Shown here: piece after piece, positions 41,507 through 49,491 of the stretch
How positions within the stretch are numbered: the first letter of the stretch is position 1
How the letters are laid out: every line of letters starts with the position of its first letter
Source: an uncultured Bacteroidales bacterium
GTDB taxonomy: Bacteria; Bacteroidota; Bacteroidia; Bacteroidales; UBA932
Assembly (NCBI GenBank): GCA_945948555.1
Contig: CAMFBM010000006.1
Span: 1 to 64,000 of the forward strand
Length of the DNA: 64,000 nucleotides
Direction of reading: 5' to 3'
Notes under the pieces: generated by a model
The model's input: only the letters and a program-made list of their open reading frames with translations
The model's database searches: none
What the model was told of the DNA's origin: nothing
Program-made: the position numbers and the translations under genes

Positions 41507-42748
41507 TTATTCGGTAGGAACTAACCCTGTGGCCTTGTTCCAGTCAAGGGTGCGGTAATAGGTCTTCAGATAATCACCTCCGTCACATGGCAGGAACATA
41601 CTTAGACCGGAATGGCGTTCAATTGCGAATGACCCCATGAAATTTTTTGTGGCAGCCTTGTAGATAATGCATTCATCCAATGCATTGTTGAAATCCGTAA
41701 TCTCGAAATCATCACATCCGGAGTGTGACACAATATCTTTGAAATCATAGAAAAAATGCGGTGTGGGAATGGACAGGCCTGTCCTATAATATCTCTGAAT
41801 CTGTTTCTTGTCAATGGCTGCAATGGCTGCCTGGTATTTGATGAAGATTCCCTTGCAGATTTCTGCCAGGGAGGCAAGGCCGCTGCAGTCGATGAGGGAA
41901 ATGGTAGCGGATTGGTACGTGCCTGTTCTGTTGTTGTAGAAATTGAAATAGTTCTCGCAGAATCCGGTATAGTCGCTCTTGAGGAGATAATCTGCCATTG
42001 TCGTGTAATCCATCCCGTCGGACAGAATCTCCGTCTGGGAGGCAATGATGTAGTCCGTTTTGTCCCTTAGTTGATAAGCGACTTCGATTCCTCCCATCAG
42101 ACAGGCATCAAAGACGATATATTTCAATTTGTATGGAATGTCTTCTGCGAAGTCCCTTATGTCCATCTCGTAGATTTTATCTTTCTCGACATCGCATCCG
42201 ATGGACCTTTTTGCAGTTGAAAATATCGTGAGGTCCTCTCCTTCGTATTTGTCTGAATTGGAGTAGTATCCGTATGGAAGATAGCCTGTTCCGTGACTGG
42301 AGACGACAAGTCCGTATTCCTTTGCCGGGAATGCCGATCTGGCATAGAGCAGGACTGAATAGAGTGTCCTTGTGTCGGCTGAAACGATTTCCTCCGGGAA
42401 TGTAAGTAGGGTGTCCGTACAGCAGGTGTTGTCGGCCCGGCGGTATGCCCTGAGCAGATATGATTTGGAAGGAGAGTAGCCGGAGACTGTCGGATGGGTG
42501 TAAACCAGGACCACGTCTCCGTGCTTCTGCGGGATGCCTTCCGAATTGATCAATTCCCTTATGTCCTGTTTCAGGGAGGTATTCAGGTTATTGTGGCCAT
42601 CGGAGTAGAGAATCAGCACCTTCCTGTTCTCAATGTCGGGTTGAGGCTCCGGCTGTACCTTCTCCTGACAGCCCAAAAGTGTCAGGCACAACAGGATGGA
42701 TGCAGCGGTCAAATGTGCTGAAGTATGGTTGTATCTTGAATGTCTCAT
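41507..42748 (-). CDS. Clostripain-family (C11) cysteine protease, lipoprotein
   Basis: A 413-residue protein with lipobox LTLLGC (Cys27). The C11 fold is marked by KVLILYSDGHNNLN, the catalytic His in LVVSSHGTGYLPYG and the catalytic Cys in YIVFDACLMGGIEVAYQL. C11 enzymes cut after Arg or Lys and often self-activate. As an outer-membrane lipoprotein it may act on surface or periplasmic proteins; Arg-specific proteases activate type V fimbrillins in Porphyromonas, so a link with the fimbrial operon is possible but only inferred. It is divergent from DPP III. Confidence 0.88.
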   Translation of the reverse strand: MRHSRYNHTSAHLTAASILLCLTLLGCQEKVQPEPQPDIENRKVLILYSDGHNNLNTSLKQDIRELINSEGIPQKHGDVVLVYTHPTVSGYSPSKSYLLRAYRRADNTCCTDTLLTFPEEIVSADTRTLYSVLLYARSAFPAKEYGLVVSSHGTGYLPYGYYSNSDKYEGEDLTIFSTAKRSIGCDVEKDKIYEMDIRDFAEDIPYKLKYIVFDACLMGGIEVAYQLRDKTDYIIASQTEILSDGMDYTTMADYLLKSDYTGFCENYFNFYNNRTGTYQSATISLIDCSGLASLAEICKGIFIKYQAAIAAIDKKQIQRYYRTGLSIPTPHFFYDFKDIVSHSGCDDFEITDFNNALDECIIYKAATKNFMGSFAIERHSGLSMFLPCDGGDYLKTYYRTLDWNKATGLVPTE

Positions 42749-42772
42749 ATTTCATATATATTCACAAGTCCG

Positions 42773-42800
42773 CAAAAATACCAAATATTTTGTATCTTTG
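42773..42800. promoter_or_regulatory. Back-to-back -7 boxes between the C11 protease and DPP III genes
   Basis: TATCTTTG (42793-42800, plus strand) points to DPP III and TATTTTTG (minus strand, 42773-42780) to the C11 protease. Good -33 elements are not seen at standard distance, so strength is uncertain. Confidence 0.5.
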
Positions 42801-42882
42801 AGGGTTTTTGCGAAATATTGAATATTATTTCGTGCGAAGTCGGAAAGTCTTATAGATATTAAATAATGTTAAATATCAAATA

Positions 42883-44883
42883 ATGAAAAACACCATCAAA
42901 ATGTTGATTCTGAGCGGAGCTGCCACGGCAGCCGTGTCCTGCGGAACGGCCGGGAATGAGGGGAATTTCAAATATCTCATTGATGAATTTGCGGATTTGA
43001 AGATAATGCGCTACCAGATTCCGGGTTGGGACAGCCTGTCCGTTGCGCAAAAGGAGTATGTCTATCATCTTTCGGAGGCTGCGAAATATGGCCGTGACAT
43101 TCTCTGGGCGCAGAACTGCCGTTACAACCTGCCTGTACGGCATGTGATCGAGAATATCATCGGGAATTACAAGGGAGACCGTGAATGCTCTGAGTATCAA
43201 GATTTTCTTGTGTATGCCAAGAGGGTGTTCTTCAGCAACGGAATCCATCATCATTACGCGGAGGACAAATTCTTTCCTGCCTGCCCGCAGGAGTATTTCA
43301 GAAGCCTGATGGAGGCTGTCGGGGATGCTGACAAGGCGGACACTCTGCTCAGGGTAATCTATGACCCGGAGTATCTGCTTCAGCGCAAGTCCACTGACAC
43401 TTCGAAGGACATTGTCGCATCTTCTGCAGTGAATTTCTATGAGGGGGTCACACGGGAAGAGGTTGAGAAATACTATGAAAGCATTATGATCCCGAACGAC
43501 CCGCGTCCGGTTTCCTACGGTCTGAACAGCAAGGTGTACAAGGGTGAGGACGGGATTGTCCGCGAGGATGTCTACAAGGTCGGAGGACTTTACGGACCTG
43601 CGATTGAAAAAATCGTGGCAGAACTTGAACTGGCCGAACAATGTGCTGAAAATCAGGCGCAGAAAGATGGACTGAAACTTCTGATTGACTACTATCGCAC
43701 AGGAGATCTGAGAACCTGGGATGAGTACAATATCCTCTGGGCAGGTGAGACGGAAGGCGTTGTGGACTATGTCAACGGCTTCATCGAGGACTACAACGAC
43801 CCTCTCGGAAGGAAAGCCTCATGGGAGGCTATTGTAAATATAAAGGATCTGGAGGCTTCCCGCAGGACCGAACTCATCAGCCAAAATGCCCAGTGGTTCG
43901 AGGACCGTTCGCCGGTGGATCCGAAGTTCCGCAAGAAAGAGGTCAGGGGCGTTTCCGCGAAGGTCATCAATGTGGCTGCCCTTGGAGGAGACTGCTTCCC
44001 GTCAACCCCGATTGGAATCAATCTTCCTAATGCCGACTGGATCAGGAAGGAATATGGCTCGAAGTCTGTGACGATTGCGAACATTACCCACGCCTATTCC
44101 TTTGCTGCACAGGAGTCTCCGAAGAACATCCAGAGCGAGTTCACCTTCGACGAGAAGGAACTTGAGTATGCAAGGAAGTATCTTTCCCTGACCGACGAGG
44201 TTCACACAGACCTTCACGAATGTCTGGGTCACGGTTCCGGCCAGCTGCTGCCGGGAGTGCCTTCCGGAGCCCTCGGAGAGTACAGTTCGGCTCTTGAAGA
44301 GACCCGTGCGGATTTGTTCGGACTCTATTTCATGGCAGATCCGAAACTCGTCGAACTGGGAATACTCCCGGATGGAGAGGCTTACAAGGCTCAGTATGCC
44401 AATTATATACGCAATGGTCTCTTCGTGCAGTTCAACAGGGTGGAACTCGGACGCAAGAACACCGAAGCCCACATGCAGAACCGTCTGCTGATTGCAAAGT
44501 GGTGTTATGAGAAGGGGCTGAAGGACAATGTGATTGAGAGGAAAGTGCGTGACGGGAAGACCTATTTCGTGGTCAATGACTACGAGGCCCTGCGCGGACT
44601 TTTCGGAAAGCTCCTTGCCGAGGTGCAGAGAATCAAGTCCGAGGGTGACTACAAGGCAGGCAAGGCTCTGGTCGAGACTTATGCTGTCGAAATCGATCCT
44701 GTCCTTCACAGGGAAGTGAAAGAGAGGTATTCTTCACTGGGTCTCAAACCTTACGGAGGCTTCATCAATCCGGACATCGTGCCGGTGGAGAAAGGCGGCA
44801 AGGTCGTTGACTACAAGGTGGTTTACAACGATGACTATCTCGCCCAGATGATGGAATACGGAAAGAAATATGCAACTCTGTAA
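42883..44883 (+). CDS. Dipeptidyl-peptidase III (M49)
   Basis: A 666-residue zinc peptidase. The zinc motif is HECLGH in TDLHECLGHGSGQ, the form found in Bacteroides DPP III in place of HELLGH, and the second motif is EETRADLFGLYF with the third ligand. Start MKNTIKMLILSGAATAAVSC looks like a lipoprotein signal (Cys20), so it would work outside the cytoplasm, unlike eukaryotic DPP III. It removes dipeptides from short oligopeptides. Together with the DPP4-like, C11 and M20 enzymes the window is rich in peptide-degrading functions. Confidence 0.93.
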   Translation: MKNTIKMLILSGAATAAVSCGTAGNEGNFKYLIDEFADLKIMRYQIPGWDSLSVAQKEYVYHLSEAAKYGRDILWAQNCRYNLPVRHVIENIIGNYKGDRECSEYQDFLVYAKRVFFSNGIHHHYAEDKFFPACPQEYFRSLMEAVGDADKADTLLRVIYDPEYLLQRKSTDTSKDIVASSAVNFYEGVTREEVEKYYESIMIPNDPRPVSYGLNSKVYKGEDGIVREDVYKVGGLYGPAIEKIVAELELAEQCAENQAQKDGLKLLIDYYRTGDLRTWDEYNILWAGETEGVVDYVNGFIEDYNDPLGRKASWEAIVNIKDLEASRRTELISQNAQWFEDRSPVDPKFRKKEVRGVSAKVINVAALGGDCFPSTPIGINLPNADWIRKEYGSKSVTIANITHAYSFAAQESPKNIQSEFTFDEKELEYARKYLSLTDEVHTDLHECLGHGSGQLLPGVPSGALGEYSSALEETRADLFGLYFMADPKLVELGILPDGEAYKAQYANYIRNGLFVQFNRVELGRKNTEAHMQNRLLIAKWCYEKGLKDNVIERKVRDGKTYFVVNDYEALRGLFGKLLAEVQRIKSEGDYKAGKALVETYAVEIDPVLHREVKERYSSLGLKPYGGFINPDIVPVEKGGKVVDYKVVYNDDYLAQMMEYGKKYATL

Positions 44884-44889
44884 TCCTTG

Positions 44890-45765
44890 ATGGGCAGATT
44901 TCTGGAGGACTATATTTCCTATCTAAAGATAGAACGTGCGATGTCACCCTCTACGGTAGCATCGTACTCTTCTGATGTCCGGGATTTCCTTGCCTGGATT
45001 GATTCTGCCGGGGTTCGGGTAGGGGATGTCAGGACAGACCATATCGTTCAATATTTCGGAACTCTTGAAGGATTGTCAAAGCGGTCACAGGCCAGGTTTT
45101 TAAGTTCTCTAAGGTCTTTTTGCAAATGGACGGTGCTGGAGGGATATGTTAAGGACAATCCCTGTGATGCGGTGGATACCCCAAAAATCGGACGACACTT
45201 GCCGGCAGTTCTTTCCGAAGATGAAGTTTCTGCCATCATCGATTCCGTGGACACCGGGTCGTGGAACGGACTGCGTGACCGGGCAATTCTGGAGGTCCTG
45301 TATGGCTGCGGGCTGAGGGTCTCCGAGGTTGTCGGGCTGAAGATTTCAAATGTATATTTCAAGGAAGGTTTTGTCCGGATTGTGGGAAAGGGAAACAAGG
45401 AAAGGCTCGTCCCGATTGGAGGAATGGCTCTGGAAGCTGTCTCGGACTATCTTGCCGTCCGTCCTGAACCGTCCGACACCGCCTCTGAAGACATCCTTTT
45501 CCTGAACAGGGATGGCAGGGCGTTGAGCAGGGTGTCTGTCTTCACTATGGTCAAGAGGCAGGCAATGCTCGCAGGAGTCCACAAGGAAATCTCGCCGCAC
45601 ACATTCAGACATTCATTCGCGACCCATCTTGTGAATCACGGGGCTGATTTGAGGGTGGTTCAGGATATGCTCGGACATGAGAGCATCCTCACGACCGAAA
45701 TCTACACACACATCGACACGGAATCCTGGATGAGGGATGTCATCAATCATCATCCGAGGCGTTGA
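44890..45765 (+). CDS. xerD: Tyrosine recombinase XerD
   Basis: A 291-residue site-specific recombinase of XerC/D length. The SAM-like N-terminal domain spans residues 1-85 (SYLKIERAMSPSTVASYSSD). The catalytic set is Arg in YGCGLRVSEVVGL, Lys in GKGNKERLVPIG, His-x-x-Arg in HTFRHSFATHLVNHG, His in LGHESI and Tyr in TTEIYTH. It most likely resolves chromosome dimers; no inverted invertible segment was seen beside it. ATG 44890 is chosen over TTG 44887. It lies six bases behind DPP III. Confidence 0.92.
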   Translation: MGRFLEDYISYLKIERAMSPSTVASYSSDVRDFLAWIDSAGVRVGDVRTDHIVQYFGTLEGLSKRSQARFLSSLRSFCKWTVLEGYVKDNPCDAVDTPKIGRHLPAVLSEDEVSAIIDSVDTGSWNGLRDRAILEVLYGCGLRVSEVVGLKISNVYFKEGFVRIVGKGNKERLVPIGGMALEAVSDYLAVRPEPSDTASEDILFLNRDGRALSRVSVFTMVKRQAMLAGVHKEISPHTFRHSFATHLVNHGADLRVVQDMLGHESILTTEIYTHIDTESWMRDVINHHPRR

Positions 45766-45890
45766 GGGAGTGGATTACATCTTCCGCTGCGTTGAGGCAT
45801 TTGAAAGCGGCGCTTGCCAGCAGGTGGATTACCTGCCTTCCGCTGCGTTGAAGCGATGTGTGACCGGTGGGTTTACTTGGCTTCCGCTGC
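45766..45890. repeat. Tandem repeats of the tdk 3' end
   Basis: CTTCCGCTGCGTTGA appears three times at about 50-60 base spacing, with partly similar flanks (GGATTAC or GTTTACT before it). The last copy lies at the end of the tdk frame (encoding NAAEAK); the others fill the gap to xerD. Confidence 0.85.
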
Positions 45891-46439
45891 GTTGAAACAA
45901 TGGCGGCAGAGTGGCTCGTAGGCATCTTTTTCTCCGAGGAGCACCAGCTGGTCGCTCTTGGCAAGACGGTGCGAATGGTTGGCGGGGCTGCCGCATTTCA
46001 CGCAGATGGCGTGGACTTTCTGGACATCTTCAGCAACTGCCATAAGGGCGGGCATAGGACCGAACGGCTTGCCGGCGAAATCCATATCGAGGCCGGCAAT
46101 GATTACCCTTATGCCTCTGTCAGCAAGTTTCTGCACAACCTCCACGATTGTTTCATCAAAGAACTGAGCCTCGTCAATTCCGACCACTTCCACATCGCTT
46201 GAAAGCAGAAGCATACTGGCAGGGGAGTCAATCGGAGTTGAAGGGATGCTGTGCGAATCGTGTGAGACAACCTGGTCGTCGGAGTAGCGCACATCGATTG
46301 CCGGCTTGTAAATCTCGACTTTCTGGTTGGCGAACTTTGCCCTTTTGAGTCTTCTGATGAGTTCTTCGGTCTTGCCCGAAAACATTGATCCGCAGATTAC
46401 TTCGATTGAACCTGCTTTTTTTGTATTTTCTAAAAACAT
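45873..46439 (-). CDS. tdk: Thymidine kinase
   Basis: A 188-residue type II thymidine kinase salvaging thymidine to dTMP. Walker A is [16 protein letters not shown], Walker B with the catalytic Glu is [10 protein letters not shown], and [19 protein letters not shown] is the substrate lasso region. Zinc cysteines are in [14 protein letters not shown] and PLCRHCF. The C-terminal codons have been tandemly duplicated behind the stop. It is divergent from the 46481 gene with a shared promoter palindrome. Confidence 0.95.
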   Translation of the reverse strand: MFLENTKKAGSIEVICGSMFSGKTEELIRRLKRAKFANQKVEIYKPAIDVRYSDDQVVSHDSHSIPSTPIDSPASMLLLSSDVEVVGIDEAQFFDETIVEVVQKLADRGIRVIIAGLDMDFAGKPFGPMPALMAVAEDVQKVHAICVKCGSPANHSHRLAKSDQLVLLGEKDAYEPLCRHCFNAAEAK

Positions 46440-46444
46440 TTCCT

Positions 46445-46472
46445 TACTTTTGCAGTTGCGACTGCAAAGATA
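46445..46472. promoter_or_regulatory. Divergent promoter with central palindrome
   Basis: TACTTTTG (46445-46452) serves the plus-strand gene, with TTTG at 46420-46423 as -33 (21-base spacing). TATCTTTG on the minus strand (46465-46472) serves tdk. The two boxes are arms of the inverted repeat TTTTGCAGT..ACTGCAAA, so the polymerases would compete. Confidence 0.7.
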
Positions 46473-46480
46473 ACTAAATT

Positions 46481-47161
46481 ATGGAAAAAACGCAGGAAGA
46501 GATTTTGTCGGAAATATCCGGGATGATTGCCGACATAAGGCGGCAGATGGATGTGATTGCCGGAAAGTTGGAGGAATTGGGGAAAGTACCGGGTAGTGAT
46601 GCGTGTGAATGCCGGGAGACCTTGCCGGATTCTGTGGCGGATAGGGATATTCCAAAAGAGGATTCTCTTGAAGTTGGTGTGTCTGAGGAAATTGTTCCCG
46701 GAGATCCGTTGCCTGAAGGATCGGGTGAGGAGCCGTATGTGGAACCGGATGTGGAGCCGGATGTGGAGCCGGATGTGGATCCGGGTGAGGAACCTGATGT
46801 GGAACCTCTGCTTACGCTTGACGATTCTGAAGAGGCCATTGAACTGGATGTCCCTTTCCTTGATGATTCAAGGCCGTCTGTTGCGGATGTGTTGATGCGT
46901 TCAAGGGCTTGGATGACTGACATCCCGGGATCTTCGGTACAGGATATCAGAAGTGCTATATCCCTCAATGACAGATTATATTTCATAAAGACTCTTTTTT
47001 TCGATGATCCGGCCTTGTTCCAATCGGTTGTTACAGAACTTAACGGCTATTCTTCCTTTGAGGATGCCGCACGATGGCTTTTGGACCGCTTCAAGGGTTG
47101 GGATGCGGATTCGGATGTAGTTTACAGGTTTATGATGGCTGTCAGGAGGAAATTGAAATGA
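46481..47161 (+). CDS. Hypothetical protein with VEPD repeat linker
   Basis: A 226-residue protein. A short coiled-coil N-terminus (EEILSEISGMIADIRRQMDVI) is followed by an acidic, Pro-rich linker with 12-bp repeats encoding VEPD (residues 84-109). The C-terminal domain (about 140-226) has RSAISLNDRLYFIKTLFFDDP and FQSVVTELNGYSSFEDAARW, a module I recall from Bacteroidetes proteins beside rsmI but cannot assign a function to. The stop overlaps the rsmI start (ATGA), so the two are co-translated. Confidence 0.75.
   Translation: MEKTQEEILSEISGMIADIRRQMDVIAGKLEELGKVPGSDACECRETLPDSVADRDIPKEDSLEVGVSEEIVPGDPLPEGSGEEPYVEPDVEPDVEPDVDPGEEPDVEPLLTLDDSEEAIELDVPFLDDSRPSVADVLMRSRAWMTDIPGSSVQDIRSAISLNDRLYFIKTLFFDDPALFQSVVTELNGYSSFEDAARWLLDRFKGWDADSDVVYRFMMAVRRKLK
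46730..46807 (+). repeat. 12-bp tandem repeat coding for VEPD
   Basis: About five units close to GATGTGGAGCCG encode the Glu-Pro-Asp-Val linker of the protein. Confidence 0.9.
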
Positions 47162-47859
47162 AGTCTTTCAAGGATGAGGTCAGGGAGCAGGGCGTGCTTT
47201 ACATCGTCCCTACCCCTGTGGGAAATCTGGAGGATATGACTTTCAGGGCAGTTTCCGTGCTGAAAGAGGCTGACCTGATTCTTGCGGAGGACACTCGCAC
47301 GAGCAGCGTGCTGCTCAAGCATTACGACATACACGGACGTCTGGAGTCTCACCACAAGTTCAATGAGCACAAGACCGTCGAGATGGTTCGTGACAGGATT
47401 GCCGCAGGCCTCAATGTGGCTTTGATCAGTGATGCGGGCACTCCGGGGATTTCCGACCCGGGTTTCCTTCTTGTCAGGACCTGTGTCCAGGCGGGCATTA
47501 CCGTCCAGACCCTGCCGGGAGCCACTGCGCTGATTCCTGCGATTGTCTCCTCGGGATATCCCTGCGACAGGTTCTGCTTCGAGGGTTTCCTGCCTGTGAA
47601 AAAAGGAAGGCAGACCCGTCTGAATGAACTTGCATCGGAGACAAGGACGATGGTTTTCTACGAGTCTCCCTACAGGCTGGTCAAGACTCTGGAGCAGTTT
47701 GCGGAATTTTTCGGGCCTGACCGCGAGTGTTCCGTTGCGAGGGAAATCTCAAAGAAATTCGAGGAGCACCGCCGCGGCACCCTTGAAGAGGTCGCCTCCT
47801 GGTTCCGCGAGCACGAGCCCAAAGGCGAAATTGTCATTGTCGTGTCCGGCCGCCGGTAG
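47158..47859 (+). CDS. rsmI: 16S rRNA (cytidine-1402-2'-O)-methyltransferase
   Basis: A 233-residue tetrapyrrole-methylase-fold enzyme that 2'-O-methylates C1402 of 16S rRNA. The family signature is YIVPTPVGNLEDMTFRAVSVL, followed by AEDTRTSSVLLKHY, ALISDAGTPGISDPGFLLV and FEGFLPVKKGRQTRL. The start at 47158 makes a four-base ATGA overlap with the previous gene; earlier in-frame codons lie inside that gene. It lacks the extra C-terminal domain of some RsmI proteins. Repeats begin right behind its stop. Confidence 0.95.
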   Translation: MKSFKDEVREQGVLYIVPTPVGNLEDMTFRAVSVLKEADLILAEDTRTSSVLLKHYDIHGRLESHHKFNEHKTVEMVRDRIAAGLNVALISDAGTPGISDPGFLLVRTCVQAGITVQTLPGATALIPAIVSSGYPCDRFCFEGFLPVKKGRQTRLNELASETRTMVFYESPYRLVKTLEQFAEFFGPDRECSVAREISKKFEEHRRGTLEEVASWFREHEPKGEIVIVVSGRR

Positions 47860-48110
47860 TGGTGTCACCCTTTGGGCATTGTCAATTCCGATGGCTTCCT
47901 GTCAATTCCGATTGCTTTTTGGCATTTCCGGTGGCTTCCTGTCAATCCCGATGGCTTTTTTGCAAACCCGATGGCTTTTTGGCATCCCCGACAATGCCAT
48001 TCCTTTCATCCCTGACAATGCCATTCCCTTCATCCTCTACAATGCCACTCCCTTTATCCCTGACAATGCCACTCCCTTCATCCCCGACCTGATCGGGGAA
48101 CTGTCACGAC
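47860..48110. repeat. Two adjoining minisatellite arrays behind rsmI
   Basis: Array A (about 47880-47985) has about six units of 20-24 bases containing CGATGGCTT. Array B (47990-48086) has four 24-base units like GACAATGCCATTCCCTTCATCC. The end CCCCGACCTGATCGGGG (48083-48099) is a short hairpin. Open frames through the arrays are a by-product of unit length, and no protein is recognised. Confidence 0.8.
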
Positions 48111-48151
48111 AAAGATGCCCGGTCAAAGTTTGGAATGACGAAAAAGAAAAT

Positions 48152-48394
48152 TTAAGTTTCGCAAATGCGGAACACCTTGTTTGGAGATGCTTTAGCATCG
48201 AACGTAAGTCCTTTTTCCGGATTGAGAGCGGAAAGCAAAACACACCGGCGGACTTTTTGCAGCGAACAGCCCGGAGGGACGGGAAGATTTGGGAGATAGG
48301 TAACGTAAAAGAGAAATGTGCGGCAGGAAGAAGTTTCGCAAGACGCACAAATCTCACAATAACAGATATTTGTAAACTTGCGAAACTTGAGTGA
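48152..48394 (+). repeat. MITE-like dispersed repeat, copy 2
   Basis: Begins TTAAGTTTCGCAAATGCG and ends AACTTGCGAAACTTGAGTGA, 14 bases before the start codon at 48409. Compared with copy 1 it carries about 55 extra bases in the middle (48225-48285). Near the end, TAAACTTG (48373-48380) resembles a -7 box, so it may provide an outward promoter. Confidence 0.85.
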
Positions 48395-48408
48395 CAAAAT
48401 AGTTACCG

Positions 48409-49464
48409 ATGAAACAAAAGACTGAAGTCAAGGGGTTGACGAGGTCTGAAGTTGTTGCAGTAATAGCCATTGTGTTCCTCATTGTAGGCTATCAGACTGC
48501 TGTATTCATCAACAAGGCGGCACTTTCCGCAATCGCCGCCAAAAGGGAGTCTCCCGACACTGTCTATGTAATAGACCCGGCCCTTGCTCAAAGGCTTCTG
48601 GGGGAAGTCGCTTCGGAGCATTCTCCCGGCCTGGAATATTCAGGTGACTGGAGCCCAGCCGGCAAATCTTCCGACCGCAAAATCTCCTCTCCTCCCGAAC
48701 ATCCCGGTAATGGTCCTGTTTCCGGAATCACCATTCGCAAACTCGCTGCGTCCAGGGCGATAATTTCAGGTAATGCATCCATATCTGCACGCTCCTCCGC
48801 CAAAGTGTCCCCCTCCGGTCGCTCCTCTGCCAAAGTGGCCCCATCCGGACGCCCTGCTTCCGATGCCGAACTCTTCCGTTTCGACCCCAACAAAGTCTCC
48901 GTGGAGGACCTCTGCCGCCTTGGTTTTTCACAGCGCCAGGCCGAATCCATTGATGCCTATCGCCTCAAGGGCGGCCGATTCAGAAGAAAATCCGACTTCG
49001 CCAAATCCTATGTCGTCTCCGATGAAATGTTCGCGCGTCTGGAACCCTACATCGACATCCCGCTTCTCGACCTGAACCTTGCAGACTCCGCCGCTTTTGA
49101 CGCCCTGCCGGGTGTCGGCGGCTATTTCGCCTCCCGGATGGTACGCTACAGAAATGAGTTAAGGGGATATTCAACCCCGTTGCAACTCCTTGAAATCAGG
49201 AAATTTGACAGTACGAAATATGAACTGGTCAGGGATCTGGTCTGTGTCAATCCTTCCACCGTCCGGCCCTATCCTCTCTGGACCCTTCCCGAGGACTCCC
49301 TCAGGTTGCATCCATACATCAGTCTCCGCGTAGCCCACGGCATTGTAATTTTCCGGGAAAACAACCCACGGGAAGCCTGGAGCGTGGATGCCCTTCTTGA
49401 TGCCGGCATCATTGACCCTACCTGCGCAGAGAAACTCCGCTCCTGCATCCTTTCCCCTCCATAG
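48409..49464 (+). CDS. ComEA-like helix-hairpin-helix protein
   Basis: A 351-residue protein with one N-terminal membrane helix (VVAVIAIVFLIVGYQTAVF, residues 15-33), a disordered Ser/Pro-rich linker including two 30-bp repeats (RSSAKVSPSG, RSSAKVAPSG; residues 128-147), then several HhH motifs. The clearest are FDPNKVSVEDLCRLGFSQRQ, LNLADSAAFDALPGVGGYFA and the C-terminal LHPYISLRVAHGIVIFR. The layout fits a membrane-anchored DNA-binding protein of the ComEA type, possibly for DNA uptake; no other competence gene lies in the window. The MITE-like repeat sits just upstream. Confidence 0.85.
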   Translation: MKQKTEVKGLTRSEVVAVIAIVFLIVGYQTAVFINKAALSAIAAKRESPDTVYVIDPALAQRLLGEVASEHSPGLEYSGDWSPAGKSSDRKISSPPEHPGNGPVSGITIRKLAASRAIISGNASISARSSAKVSPSGRSSAKVAPSGRPASDAELFRFDPNKVSVEDLCRLGFSQRQAESIDAYRLKGGRFRRKSDFAKSYVVSDEMFARLEPYIDIPLLDLNLADSAAFDALPGVGGYFASRMVRYRNELRGYSTPLQLLEIRKFDSTKYELVRDLVCVNPSTVRPYPLWTLPEDSLRLHPYISLRVAHGIVIFRENNPREAWSVDALLDAGIIDPTCAEKLRSCILSPP

Positions 49465-49491
49465 GAATCTTCAAAAAATAACCAGCATCAT

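Noticed and set aside
44890..45765. Tyrosine recombinase as an invertase controlling the fimbriae
   Set aside because: Length and motifs match housekeeping XerD, it lies 20 kb from the fimbrial operon, and no inverted repeats flank the fimbrial promoter.
47859..48394. Long plus-strand frames through the rsmI downstream region
   Set aside because: Openness comes from repeat units that are multiples of three, and the frames run into the MITE-like element.
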